The notes: generated from the letters alone by a model not told the origin. Counted from the first letter of the stretch, positions 23,301 through 38,300 are shown. The stretch is 64,000 nucleotides of DNA from Synaphobranchus kaupii (GCA_029718625.1 CM056377.1:103614585-103678584), one strand, 5' to 3'. Numbers and translations: made by a program.

Positions 23301-26300
23301 GGAGCAGCTGAGCTGACACAAGTACAAAGTCGTCTCTCTGTCAAAGCAAATGATCCAGACACTGTATATCAATTAATCCATGTAATATTGGTCTGGTAGA
23401 TGTAGACGGTCAGTCGTACTTTTACATATTTTTCTTTTTATGGCACGTACGCAAGGAAAATGAAGATAAGATCAATATTATGTTCAAATAACATGCACTC
23501 ATTCTAATATCCATTTATGAGAAAGATAAGTGAAAACTCCGCGTATCTTGCAGACATGCCTTGTTTTCATCAAATCTCCACTGACTCCACACGCATATAT
23601 ACTGGCGAGACGCTTAAAACAGCGGATTATAAATCAAATGTCTGAATCACAAATAGCTTAAGCTACGTTGAATTTTGGGAGTAAGTCCCATTTGCGCGTG
23701 ATTATCTCAACTCTGAATTTGGCCCTTAGTGTCTCCAAATGTATCCAAAATGGCTAAATTGTGCACTGCTGTAAATCATAAAATAATCATATTTAACTAC
23801 AAATCGATTGTTTTGCCTCATAAAACTAATTTTTTCATCATTTTCAAGTGGGATTTACTATCTTTTACTTATATTTTTGTCCATTATAAAGCATATACAC
23901 ATTCATAGTCACTCCAAGGAAAATTGTACATTCATCAAGCATATACAGTCAAGCCGGAAAGTCTGCACACACCTTTCACCTTCTCCATAGATTGAGTTCA
24001 TTTTTTGTCTAATTCTACACAAAATAGCCCATAATGACAAAGTGAAAACAGGTTTGTAGACATTTGTGCTAATTTATTAAAAATCAAAATGTAAAATATC
24101 ATATGTACACAAGTGTGCACACCCTTTGATATGACACCCAAAAGTGAGCTGAGGTGCATTTTGTTTCCACTGATACTGCTTGAGATGTTTCTACAACTTA
24201 AATGGAGTCCACCTGTGATAAATCCAATTGATTGGACATGATTGGGGATTGCCAACACCTGCCTATATAAGGTCCCACAGTTGACAGTGCGTGTCAGAGC
24301 AAACTCCAAGCCGTGGGGTCAAAGGAATTATCTGCAGACCTCAGAAAGAGGATTGTGTCAAGGCATAGATCTGGAGAAGGGTACGGAAAAATCTCTGCAG
24401 CTTTACAGGTCCCAAAGAGCACAGTGGCCACCATCATTCGTAAATGGAAGAAGTTTGGAACCACCAAGAATCTTCCTAGACCTGGCCGCCCGGCCAAACT
24501 GAGCAATCGGGGAAGACGGGCCTTGGCCAGGGAGGTGAGCAGGAACCCGAGGGTCACTCTGACAGAGCTCCAGCCTTGTGGAGAACCTTTCAGAAGATCA
24601 ACCATCCAGGCAGCACTCCACCAATCAGGCCTTTATGGTAGAGTGGCCAGACGGAAACCCCTCCTTAGTAAAAGGCCCATCACAGCCCGCTTGGAGTTTG
24701 CCAAAAGGCACCTAGAGGACTCTCAAACCATGAGAATCAAGATTCTCTGGTCTGATGAAACCAAAATTGAACTTTTTGGCCTGAATACCAAGCGTCACGT
24801 CTGGAGGAAACCAGGCACTGCTCATCACCTGGCTAATACCATCCCTACAGTGAAGCATGGCGGTGGCAGCATCATGATGTGGGGATGCTTTTCAGCAGCG
24901 GGAACGGGGCGACTAGTCCTGATAGAGGGAAAGATGAATGCAGCTAAGTACACCGAGATCCGTGAAGAAAACCTGCTCCAGAGCGCTCTGGACCTCAGAC
25001 TGGGGCAAAGGTTTACCTTCCAACATGACAACGACCCGAAGCACACAGCCAAGAGAACAAAGGAGTGGCTTCGGAGAAAGTCTGTGCATGTCCTTGAGTG
25101 GCCCAGCCAGAGCCCAGACCTGAATCCAATTGAACATCTGTGGAAAGAGCTGAAAATGGCTGTGTACCGACGCTCCCCATCCAACCTGACGGAGCTTGCA
25201 AGGATATGCCAAGAGGAATGGGCAAAAATGTCCAGAAACAAGTGTGCCAAGCTAGTAGCTTCCTTCCCAAGACGCCTTGAAGCTGTAATCGCTGCCAAAG
25301 GCGCAGCAACCAAGTATTAGGCTAAGGGTGTGTACAGATATGTAACCCCTAAATAACCTATTTTTGTCAGTAAAATAAAATTGCATATTTTCTAAAAACC
25401 TGTTTTCACCTGTCATTATTGGCTATTGTGTGTAGATGTTTGAGGCAAAAAATGAACTCGATCTATTGTAGTATAAGTCTGTAACGTAATAAAACATGGA
25501 GAAGGTGAAAGGGGTGTGCAGACTTTCCGGCTTGACTGTATGCATAGTAAATTTGAATGAATGAGTATTTTCTGTGCCCTAAGTAAGTATTGCCCAGGGA
25601 CATACTAATATGTCATAGTGTATATTATGTACGATAAGATTACAATAAAATAATATTCCACCATCAGGAAAATGCTGGTAAATGTTCTTGCTTAAGGGCA
25701 GATCAAACATAAAGCATGACTGAGCCACCTATGAACGCTTACACTACAGTATGTGAAATGCACTCAGAATGCGAAAATAATATTGAATATGGCACAACAC
25801 TGTGGCGGAGTGGAAAAACTAACGCACATATTTGAAATATCACAAGCAATAATACTTACATATCGAGGAGAAAAATGTCCCTCATGCATATTCCTCAGGC
25901 ATATTCTCAGACAGAATCAATGCTATGGTATCGTGGTAACTATGGAATCTTTTTCTGACCCATTCCCAAAATCCATGTAAGCAAGTGAGGATTTTCTCTT
26001 GCCATGCTGACGAGTTATTAAATTAGTAAAACCTTGCAAAAATAACAGGAAACAACTATTACACAAACGGACTGTCCCAGACAATAAAGGCCCACTGAAT
26101 TTTGAAAGGAACATCTCTGTGTAAAACCAATGGTAGGATTGGATATTTATTTTATATTTAGTAGCAGATATTGATAGTAGAATGACGTGGTATAATTACA
26201 CAAATTTCACATGTTTATTTAGCATTTGAGTGAGCACGGTTTATCACTGCTTTTTTGGCATACGATCAGGTTATTGTTGGGTTTATCTTGTTGCCATGAT

Positions 26301-29300
26301 GGAATACAAATTATTGGTGGTGAAAAAATATTTTTATGAACTCACACATAGACGCTATTGTCCACTGTGTCACGCATGGGTAAGTATAGTTGCAGGCGAG
26401 ACTGTGGTGGTGGGGGGGGGGGGGGTTGCTTGTTAAATGGACTTTCTACGCGACAATAGTGACACTTAGAAACTCCCCGTTCGGCAGCGTTGTCATGAAC
26501 CATGTACTAATACTATTAGCCACTCATAGTTTGTTTGCAGGAGAAATGAATACCTGAGATCAGCAAAATCTTGGCGCTGGCGCCATGGCCACTAGGGGAT
26601 CTGCGCGAAGGGGATTTTAACAGAAATGGGTTGATTGAATATGTAGGATTGTCAAACTAGTCAGTGTGGTATAAACTGGTAAACTAGATGCATTTCTAGG
26701 ACTGGATTCTTTTGACAATTTTGCCATGCAACTCTTGTTGAGCTGTTCGGATTACGCTTCCCTTTTTCATCTCACTAGCAGCATGGATCTGACGCTTCTA
26801 AACCTGTGAGCAAGTATTGAAGCATTAATTGAGGCAGAATGAAAGCGAGGGTCACTTCCTTCTCATTTGTCTAGAACAAATGCAGTTCCTGTTCTCATAT
26901 TCATGTCTACATTTTACTTGCTCGGTATCAGTGTTATAAGTTAAAAAAAGCAACATAAGGCCTGATTTTAACTCATTTTCCCCATTTGGCTTTCCCCAGA
27001 ATACTGCATTAAATTAGCTAAATATAAATCAATTTCACTGTGGTTTGCAGCTTTTAGTTTCTGAGTTCTCTTCCAGCCTTATCTGTATCAGCCTTAGGAG
27101 TCCTTAGATTGAGCCATCTTCCCTCAATGACAGACTTGTCTGTGTTTTACCGGTCAATGCTATAGGGTAGTTGGAGTTGAGTGGGAGATGAAGACTGGTT
27201 GGGAGTGACTGTACCAATTGGGGATGTGAGGTATAAATGACGTTTATATTTGAGGTAGTGTTTACCATTCCCTCTTCTGCACTAACAGTGAAGCGAAGCA
27301 TTGTAGGTAGGTTTTCACTTATGTCGTTTTGCTCTGTTTGTTTGTCTACAGCATTTGTCAAATTAATAGAAATCAGCAGACATGATTGAAAGCCCAGTGT
27401 GCACAAAAAAAAAAAAAAAAGAAATAAATAATAACTCACAACCTGTCATTCAAACAGAAGTCCAATGCAAATGAAAAGTAAACGATCATTAACCAAGATG
27501 TTCATTATTCTAGTCAGGTTTTAATCTGATATGAATATATTAATATCTAATTGAATCATGGTTTTGGTCCAATACAAAACCACCATAAATATAGACGAAT
27601 ACATGGAAGATATTATCTGAGGTGGACTTTATAAATCTTTTTTTTGCTCCTCTGTCTTATGGAAAATGTAAAATAATACCCACCAACTAAAGAAAGTTTA
27701 TAACTACTACTCATTTTTTTTTTCATTGTTGTACCCGTGTCTGATCTGGACACACAGAGATTAAATGGTATGGATCTCCAGGGACTACAAAACAACTGAG
27801 TAAAGCAGCTGTCTGAGGAAAATGCAAAACAACTGTCTGGGGAATATGCTCTCCCTACAAAGTTGTTTGGTGTGAATAAGTCCAACCATTTGGAATGTGT
27901 ATACCCAATTTATTTTGCATATACGTTCACACTTCAGATGATCTGACTGGAATAATAAGACCACAACAGAACTGTGCCAAAATGTTGACCAAACAGTCGC
28001 ATATTACGCTTTTAATTTTCTTCCTCTCACGCAGACACTGTAGAAATAGCTGTCGTGATTGTGTAAGTACATGTAATGGGTAACTCCTGATTGACACAAA
28101 GCTGCATAGGGGAATATGGTGAAAATGCTGGTTTCATCTTTTCGTCAAATCTCACGTTATTTTACAGTCAGGTGTGTCTGATGTTCTTAGTTGCCCAGGG
28201 AAGGGGTATGTCACGCCCCCACTTGAGGAGAGCAGCATTCTTGGCTGTAGTGAAGGTCTGCTGTGTCAGTGATGTTGTGGGAAGGGAGTGGAGATGTACT
28301 GCACCATTCAAGGACAACTGTCAACATTCAGATCCCCTTCATACCTGTCCCGAGGCTCCACAGCCTCCACAACACTGGTCTTAATCTGAAGGCCATGAAT
28401 ATGGCTATATCCCTTCTCTCGTTGTCTGAAGGCCATGAATATGGCTATATCCCTTCTCTCGTTGTCTGAAGGCCATGAATATGGCTATATCCCTTCTCTC
28501 GTTGTCTGAAGGCCATGAATATGGCTATATCCCTTCTCTCGTTGTCTGAAGGCCATGAATATGGCTATATCCCTTCTCTCGTTGGCATTGCGAGCGCGAG
28601 GGCAGTTTGTTTCACGCTGTGTTCAGGGGATTGCTGTCAGCTGTGAATCTGCTTTGAGTCAAAAATGTAATAGAAAATTATTTACACAATTTTACAGTAT
28701 TTCCAGTATTTCCTTGTATTTTCAAGTGCTTTTAACTGTTGAACGCCTCAAATTTTAAAAACCAGTCGATCCAAAAACTTTTTGTTTGAGAATTCATGCA
28801 GGTTTACTTTTTTAACATTATTTAAATTGGGCTAATGAGTCGTAATTTCCCACTGTGCCTTTTTGAGACGACTAATTACAGCTTTGAAGTTTTAACCTGA
28901 AAATTTGTAACAAATTAGCTGAACTGGGCGGAGATGAGCTGAAAGTTTGAGTTGCAGAATCCATATAGGCACACACTGGTGTTCTTCAGAGCAGCGATGG
29001 CTAGAAATGGTAACAGTATAGACATTAACATTTAGATGTTGGTTTGCTTTAATCTTGGCCCGGGTTAGGATAGGTACAGCATTATATTTTATGTGTGTTC
29101 ACCTTCCTTTTTACATTTAAGTCTCCATTTTCCACAATTCACTAATCTAAATCTTTAAATTATTTTAAGATGTGGCTCGACACAAAAACACCACATGCAC
29201 ATCATGGCGTCACCTTGAAGTGTTGGGTTGTTTGATAAAGCTGAAGTTTATTTAAAGGCCCTCTTGCATGTTTTTTGTGTTTTTGAGCTTTTCACATCAT

Positions 29301-32300
29301 CTAGGAGCATTTCAAATCTGTTCCATACTGGTTCAAGTAAAAATAATTGCAATTTTGGTCGAAGTATGCATATTATATGCGATGTTTCCGAGTTCTTAGT
29401 AAAACGATTTTCCATGTGACAGGACATATGTTTTTCCATAATTTGTATGAGTCGCAATCCGAATGTGTACAGACAAGGGGCAGGGTTTCTGACTTTTCAA
29501 GAAACCTACGTCACTGCTCTTTGCTAACGTTTTGTGGGGGTTTCAGATACCAAAACCAGGAAGAGAATGCCGATGCGTGTGGGCCTTTAATGTTTCTGTA
29601 ATTTTAAAACATAATTTACAGGCGTTGGCCTCTTAAATGTCCTTTTTTTGAGTGAAGTATGTTGCCTTAACCTGCAGGCTCAGCATATGCAACGATTTGT
29701 CTGATGTGGAGGAGTCAAAGGCCAGATGTTTACTTTTGCCCCTTGCCTGAAGAACAAAGTTTATAAAACATTCTTAAAGCAGTGTTTTTAAGAAGTTTGA
29801 AACTGTTGAGAGAGGTTTGGGGACCAATTTTGTCTTGTTTAATTGAAGATGGCTCCAGTTATTGTTATTTTATTTTATATATTTATATAAATATTCTTGT
29901 GTTTCATTATTCATAAAAAAGTATGCTGTGCTGATGTTTGTTTTTTCATTAAATGTTTGCCTGATTAAATAAAATGTATTAGTGAACCAAATGCATAATT
30001 GAGTCAGTTATGTTTTTGCTTAAAAACGAGGAATTGGTGACTATGCGGTGTTAAAAACAGTTTACAAATTTTAAACGCATTGACAAACCTTTCAATTTCA
30101 AACCTACTCAAAGCAGTGGCAATGTAGCTGGTCAAGCAGATATCTGTGTTGCATTTAGCGTACCTCCTTGATGTAATTGGCAAGTTAGCACTTTCATTGA
30201 CAGGAAATCCTACTTGTTGTTTCATGTTGAGAATAACTAGGCCTAATAGGCTTGTTGTACACTGTTGAGAGAGTGGGCAGTTTACTGGCATGCATCCATG
30301 TGGAATATTAAAATTGTTTCTTAAAATTTACTCAATACAATGTGTATGTTTGGTTATATATATTTTTGTTATAAATCGATCAGAACTTTGATAAATAGTT
30401 TTTTGTTGAGATTGTGTTGTGTCGTTTATTTCATAAGTTTTTACTCAGCTTAAGGTCAGCTCAATCTTACTAGTACTTGAATGACTTTCGGCTCTGGATA
30501 AATATTGTGAAAATGTCACTGTTGATCTCCATGCTTTCGTGGCATAACCTTCCCTCCTGACGTTCATTTGCTTCTCTGGCAGAGGAGCAACGATGAAAAT
30601 GGAAACTGCTCCGGCGGGAACATGGAGTTTCCCACCACCAATCTGTATGAACTTGAGAGCCGTGTCTTCACCGACCATTGGTCCATTCCCTACAAGAGGG
30701 AGGAGTCGCTGGGCAAGTGCCTCGTCGCCTCCACGTGCCTGGCAAGACTGGGTGAGGCTCATATATTCTTTGTGACATCTCCCGTATCTCTTACAGGCTG
30801 CCTTCACTTGTTTGTGTGCTGTAGCTTGCTTTCAGTGTTCAATATGTCTCTGTGTTATATATGTCATAATGCTCTTTCTGTCTCCAAAATTGGACACATC
30901 TTTATTAGCTGGACGTATTAAATATGTGTCATTAACAGTGTTTTTTTGGACTAGCAAACCAGCAGATGTGAATAATTAAACGTTTCCACAGCACTAATTG
31001 GCATGAAATGCCTAATTTCACGCAGCTGTCATAGTCACTCTGCAGGGAGGAGTCAGTTACAGTCTGTTACCAGTTTTTAGTGTATAGTAGTGTATCTGTA
31101 GCTTTTTTTTTTTTTTAAACTGTTCTGATAAACTTGTTTTTACAATTAGAAACCCATTGTATTGCAACTGTGTTGAAGGTTTCTTCACAGGAATGTTTAG
31201 CCCCTCCCCGAAAAATAAATAAATAGTGTTTATGCATACCCTCTTCAATAGAGTAGTGTAGCGGTGCACAACTCTAGTCCTGGAAGGCCGGTCTGCATGC
31301 TGGTTTTTGTTCCATCCAATTACCTTAGTTTTAGTCTTCTAACACCTCTATAAATTACGCTGGTTCACTCCTGTACTTGAGCACAGTAAAGTTTAGGATA
31401 TACTTGCAGTCGACGGCGGTCGCTGGTGCTTTTACAAATGTCAGATCAAGATATGGTTGAGCTAATTAAATAATTAAGAGCAGACGTTGGCACGAAATCT
31501 TGAAACCGATCGCCCCTTGTTTTGCACCTCTGGCGTAGTGTTATTCTGTAGGTGACCTTTTGTATGCCTAGTTCTAAAAGATCAATGCAGGTGTCCGAGC
31601 TAATTACAGAGAGAACCTTTTCAAGAAAGTTGTTAACAAGTTCCGGACTTCTATGATGGCAAATCCAAAAATTACTGTATTTTCAATAGAAATGGAATAA
31701 CAATGGGATCATAATCCATAATCCAGTCAATGATAATAATCCATAATGTTAGGCTTTGTTGAGTTGATGTTAATATCAGACAAGATGGGTTGGGGTCTTT
31801 TCCAGTTCCATTCTAATTGCTCTTCATTGTGTGACTAAATTTACACTAAATTCTTGATGTGGTCTAGATGGTCGTAATTTCATTTTAATGGAAGGAGGGT
31901 GGAAAGATGGAATTCTGAAGGTTGCGCTAGCCGTGATGAACAGCATGCATTCAAATTGGGAAAAAAACAAATTACTCTTATTGATCCGTGGGGAATGCGC
32001 CAACCAATTGTATGAAAGTGTTTATGATGGAGGGGGTACTAGTCCGTGCTGTGTGGACATTTTCTTGTGCCGCAGTTATCAACAGTGCATGCACAATTTA
32101 CATCCTAAACCATGCACAGCATCAGATTTACCCATAAATTTAAAAAAGACCTTTCCTGAGAATAGTCTTCTGCCTTCTGAAGCCTTCCATGCCACCTGGA
32201 AAAGTACCCATTGGGCTGAATGGTACTATAGGGAGGATAAGCAACCCCACAGAGATATTTTGCTTCTACGCTGCCAGCAGAAGGTTGGGGGTGGCAGAGA

Positions 32301-35300
32301 GCCTGAAATTGTGCTTTATTGTTGTCATTGCTGAGAAGAGGCTGCTCTTCCTCAAAATTGTACAGCAGAAGAGATGCATGACTAGGATGATGCAAGGCAA
32401 TTATACTTTGCCTTTCCACCCTACATGGGACAAGTTGGGTTGAACCTGGAGCTTCGCTTTAGTAAAAGGAATAAAAGTGGTTTGGAGCTAAAGCGCTGTC
32501 ATGCGGTCATTGTTCTGTGACTCCGGCCACTACAGTACAGTCCAGGCACCTGTAACACATTGCTTGCTCACATCGCACACACTCTGGTAGCTTGACCTTA
32601 TGAGGTAAAACTATGTACTGTTTCCTGTCTCCAGAGCGCAACCCTGTTTCTCCCTTAAAATAAGATTATTTATCAGGAACTCTATTTTCACCTGAATGGA
32701 GAGAACCTGTTTGCTCCCTGCCTTGTACCTTTCTTTCTCAATTTGTGTTTTCCTGGTGTCCGATTGATTGGCGCTTGTCTTTCCCGGTAGATCAGGCACT
32801 GCGATCTGACTTATCTCTTCAGGCTTTGATCTTGCTGTTGTTTGTCTGTCTACCATGCAGGCCAGGAAGTCCCCAATAGCTCTGCTCCACGACAAGGACG
32901 CCTTGTTCTCCTTAAATTATTCTGTAATTATTCTTCTCTTATCTGATCTGCACCTTATCTGCCCAGGTCTTGCTGACGCTGATGAGAACTGCAAGAGGTT
33001 CATAGACCGATGCATGCCAGAAGCCTTCAAAAAGGTAGGAACAGAGAGAGTGCGCGAGTGTGTGCGCGAGTGTGTGCGCGAGTGTGTGCGCGAGTGTGTT
33101 TGTTGGTGTAGGTGTAATGCACTGCAATAATGGTATTCAAAATGTCCACAAATTAGAATGCATTTCTTACCTAGTACTTTCAAGGATATAATAATTTATC
33201 CATGCAGTATTCGTACCCTTGATTTCCCTAGTCATTGTACAAGTTTGTCAGTGTTTCACATCCGTTTGGCATTAGGATTGTGAAAGCCGCGCAAGATAAA
33301 CGCAGGTTCTGAAGGGTTGGGTCAGTGGGTCACCACACCGTTTCCTTCCTCATGACTCCTCTCTCTCCCTCTCTCTCTATCTCTCTCTCCCTCTCCCTCC
33401 CTCCCTCCCTCCCTCTCTCTCTCTCTCTCTCTCCCTCCCTCCTTGGGGCAGCTGCTGACGTCGAGCGCTGTGCACAAATGGGGCACAGAGATTCATGAGG
33501 GGATCTACAACATGCTCATGCTGCTGGTGGATCTGGTGGCCGAGCGGGTCAAGCAGGACCCCATCCCTGTGGGGCTGATGGGAGTTCTCACCATGGTACG
33601 ACTGGCTCAACCACTTTTCTTGTTACAGTTTCAGTTTCCATAAGCCAGGTGCTCTGTTGTTTAGCTCAATGACAGTGGACAAGCTGTGTGACACCAGATG
33701 ATTGAGGGTTTGTTGGTTGCATTTGTTCTAGATGGGAAGTGACAATTTTCTTCTTTTGTTGTTTTTCTTTTTTGGGAAGGCCTTTAACCCAGACAATGAG
33801 TACCACTTCAAAAACCGCATGAAATCCTCCCAGAGGAACTGGGCAGAGGTGTTTGGGGAGGACAACATGTTTGCTGTATCTCCCAGCTCCAGCTACCAGA
33901 AGGTATTCTATATGGGTTCTCTACCACCAGATTTATGACTTCTCACAAATTAAAAAAAGAAGCTAACTTCTAGCCACCAGACACAGGGTTATTTTCCAAG
34001 TAGTGTCCTGTACTATGTTTGTGATTTAAGTTGCATTTATTTACAAACCCCAATTCCCAAATAGTTGGGACAGGTATGTAAAATGCACATAAAAGCAGTG
34101 ATTTGTAAATTCTCTTTTACATATATTTAATTGAAAATGGTACAAAGAAAAGGTATTTAATGTTTTACCTTATCAACTTTATTGATTTTTGTAAATATAC
34201 GCTAATTCCGAATTTGATGCCTGCAACACATTGCAAAAAAGTTGGGCAAAAGTTTGACGGGCAAAAAAAAAAAAGACTGGGAAGTTAAAAAAATACCTGT
34301 TTGGAACATTCCACAGGTAAACGGGTGATGCTATCATGACTGGGTATAAAATGATATCAAAAGACTCTTGATATCTTATTTTTAGGTACTCTTACAAGCT
34401 ATACTATAATTTGTATGGATCTCTATGGGAATTGGGGGTGGGACTAGATTAAGCTGTAAATTACACGTGGATAGTATGGAACCCATGGTTGGCTAAATGG
34501 CTGTAATTCAGCAAGGGTCTGAGGTATCAAACGAGCCTCAAACCATCACTCTGCTGCCAGATATGCAGTAGATATGGATGGATCACTTTAAGGGTTGTTT
34601 CTCCTGACTCATTTTCCTATTGCACTTTATGGAAACATAAGTCCCTTCAACCCTTCAAGTGATCCATATTTCCTGCTTTGTCATTGTTCTGCTTTGTGAG
34701 ATATGTAGCTGTATGGTAAGGAAGAGGAACACTGTTTTCTATAATTCTCTCTTGCATAATGAAGTTGTTGTTGGCTTGCAGTCAGGGCGGGAGTGTGACT
34801 CAAAGCTGCTGCCCAGTGCAGGCACCAAATTTGCAACAGGACCGTGTTTTGACCAGTGACTGACGAAGTTCACATGCTTTTTGTGATAATGTGTCTAATC
34901 TAAGCTAGTTCTAACAAGAAGACCATTTATTTTAGTACCATTATTGGGTAAAAACCTATTGGGGAAAATTACCATTGTATTGGTATATGTACAGATTTTG
35001 TTTTTTTTCAGCTTTGAAAATGTATGCATGGCTTTCCTTTGGTCAAAAGTCAAATCAGTGTTGGGATCAGTTCAGTATTCAAAAATGATTTCAGTTAAAT
35101 GTATACATAGTCCTTGAAACAATATTTAATTTATATTGAAGTGATAAATTCAATAAATTAGACATTGGGATTTATTTTAATTCAATTAATTTCCTTTCAT
35201 TGAAATTCAAATTCCGTATCTTGCAACCAGTATCAATTCAAATGAAAAGATAATTTCTCTGTAACTCTCAGTTCAATTCAGACTTGACCCCAATCCAGAT

Positions 35301-38300
35301 GTCAAAGTGTTAAGGATGTCTAGTGCTGTACATTTTAGAGACTGTAATGAACTAGATTGTTTGAGGCTGCAGACTGTTAATCGGATGGGGTTTCGTGGAC
35401 ATTACATTAAAATTCCTATTCCAAAAAAGCTTTATGTGGTCAGCCTTTGAGTAAAATACAAAACTGAACCGAAGGAAGTGAGAAAGTGAAGGATGCGGGG
35501 CGGGGGGTTAGGGTAAAAGAAGAAGAAAGTGTAAAAACTGTATTCTGTTTTTGCAGGAGCCACATGGTTGGCTTGTGGACCTGGTGAACCGAGTAAGTAT
35601 CCTACACTCTCCCTTTCACGCTCTGGAAGGGTTCTTTAAACGGTATTACACACTGTACAAACAAGTGCTCAGTGCTCTCAGTCACACTTATACCCTGTCT
35701 CACAGTGTACAAACAAGTCCTCCACTCCATATTACCCACTTTACAAACTAGTCCTGTACACTCCCTTTTACTCTCCACACAGGGCCAAGATACCCTGCCT
35801 CCCACTATCTTGATCGATATCCAGCCTCCACCCCTGTCACACCTCCCCTCCCCCAACGTGGTCCACCCTTCTGACAGAATGCTGCCCATGCACATCCCTC
35901 TCCCTCCCCCCCTCTTCTCTTCCGTACATCACACCATCCGGAGTTACACATCTTTCCCATTGCTCCCTCTCCCTGAGTCATAGGTGGACATCTTGGCAAT
36001 GTTGCTTAACACCTCATCTCTTGGACGTCTTGCCGAAGCAGGAAAGCCGGAATGTAAACGTGAACTTTTTTAGGATGTTGCTGCGAGCTCTTCATTATCA
36101 TAGTTTTTAACGTATTGTAAAAGCTTGCTGATTCGCTCCGTAAGGCAGCTTGTAGCTCGCGGGTCAGCTACGGTTTCAGACAACTCTTTATGTTGCGCAC
36201 GTTCATTTGCTACGCCTTCCCGTTGAGGCGCATTTGCCAGAGCGGTGAGCTTACATCTCAACCAACATCACCTCGCCTCATTTTAATGCCTTGCGCTGCA
36301 CCTGCCGCGCCGGTGTTTCGCGTGTTTTGAGAGCTGAATTATTTTTTTCCAGTTCGGCGAGATGGGAGGATTCACCGCGATTCAGACCAAGCTGAACGCC
36401 GAGGAGGTCGAAATCGGGGTAAGTGGGGGGCCTGCTGCGACGGGACGAGGGTCGGGACAGGCCGCGCTGACTGACGGGCACGGTTCAGGAGGGGCATAGG
36501 TGCCGCTTGGTTCCCGCTGGTATTTCTCGCGCTGCTTGTGAAAGTGTGTGAGTGGGGTGGGGGAATGTTGGGTGGGTGGGTATGGTTATTAGAAGAAAGA
36601 TTAAATGAATTCTGCGGATCAGGATGTGTGTTTAGCAGTAGCGCAGCATGTTTACCGTGCCTCCCGGGGCCCCTTGTAAATAAACGGCGCAGAAATGAGA
36701 GACGGTCGCGATGCAGCTTTCCTGTGGCGGATAAAACGAGCACGTCTCGTATGTCAGCGGCTGCTTATGTGGGGGTGATTTTTTTTCATCTCCTCATAGG
36801 AGCAAGGCAGTGAGGAGAGCCTGTTGGAATTGTGAGCGGCAGACCTGAACTGTGATTTTGACTGGAGCTGAATGAGCCATGATGAAGGAGCTCGCTCCTT
36901 ACTGTCACACTCCTCTTCTGTCTCCCTCTGTGTGCTCGAGAGCCGTCTCATTTAAATCCCTCTAACAAGCGCCTTCTGCCGAGACCGCCACGGGCTTTGA
37001 TTCAGCGCCGCTGTGTGGGCCTCGCTCAATACCGCTGTCAGGCTTGGGAAATTTGCATGCGACGGAGGATTTCGGTTCCTGAGTGTTCGGATGGAATTAT
37101 GATCGACCTCCCGTCTTTGAACCGAGCGGCGTATGCGAAACTGCAGTTAAGTGTGGGTGGAATTGCACGAGGCGGCTTTAGTTTGAAAGGCAATTTTCCG
37201 TTCGGCTCCACGATACTGGGCTAGATGCGTTTCTCCTGAGCCCTCACAGAGAGTCACCCTGCTCATTCGTAACGCACTCGCACACGTACGCTACAACTTG
37301 TGCTTAATGAGTGCATTTATCTCTGTCCATTCCCAGGGAATATAAGCGAGGAATTTTAGAGGCGGCATAAAAAGTAGAGATATGTGGTCGGGATAGTGAG
37401 TTATTACAACAAGGCTTTCGGTTTACCTTTGCACTCTCGCAAGGAAACTGTATTTTGAATTTGACCACGTTTGGGTTTATGTATTTAACAGGAAGGTGTG
37501 GATGCTTGAGGTTAACTGTTCAGTGTAGTGACACCACTTAATTTATATTTGTAAGTCTAATTTATGCTTTGGCAGTTTGCACTGCACTTAACCATAATTA
37601 TGCAAAGTGTTCCTGCTTAGATGTGTCTTCTGTGCCTATCTATAAAGCTGCAATTAACACTTAAAATCCCTCACTAAAGTCTTATTTCGTGAAGCAGATG
37701 CCGAACTGAAAGCTAACGCATTCCTTCCACAATGCATCATCTTCCATGGAACTCAAATGAGGGACTTCTGAGATTGCAGTAATGTTGCGTTTCAAACAGT
37801 ATTCTGTTACCCACAGTGACCAAAATGTTACAAAAGCTTGACGAGCTTCATTTGATCATTAAGTAAAGCACATGCCGGTTATTTAAGAAGTGTTCTGGCA
37901 GATTCTGTGCAATTCTGTTTTAGCTAGCTGCTGCGTTAGCCAGCTGCCTTTTCTCAGTCATTTGCTGAAAGGGAAGCAATTAGAGACTGAGCTCAAGAGA
38001 AAGTAAGCAGGCCCGTCGCTTAATGGGTTTGCACACAGTTGTCAGAAAAGGCACAAAATAGCTTAACCACCGCTCCAATGAGCTATCACGCAGTTATGCA
38101 GTTGGAGCGTTAACTGTGTTCTATTTGAGCAGTTTAAACACTGAGATAATCAACTATCCTGAATTATTATGTACTGGCCTGATTTTTCTTCTAAACCACA
38201 GACTGCTTTATTTCTAAATATACTTTATCGTGCTTTGGTCTATTCACTCGTCAGGAATAAAGATTTACCAGACCAAATTATAAGTTTCAGATAACTGCAT

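Noticed and set aside
24294..25313. Minus-strand open frames of 98-162 codons
   Set aside because: They are antisense shadows of the Tc1 transposase frame.
35672..35983. 103-codon Pro/Ser-rich frame in usp24 intron 6
   Set aside because: It comes from CT-rich sequence with internal duplications and has no family resemblance.
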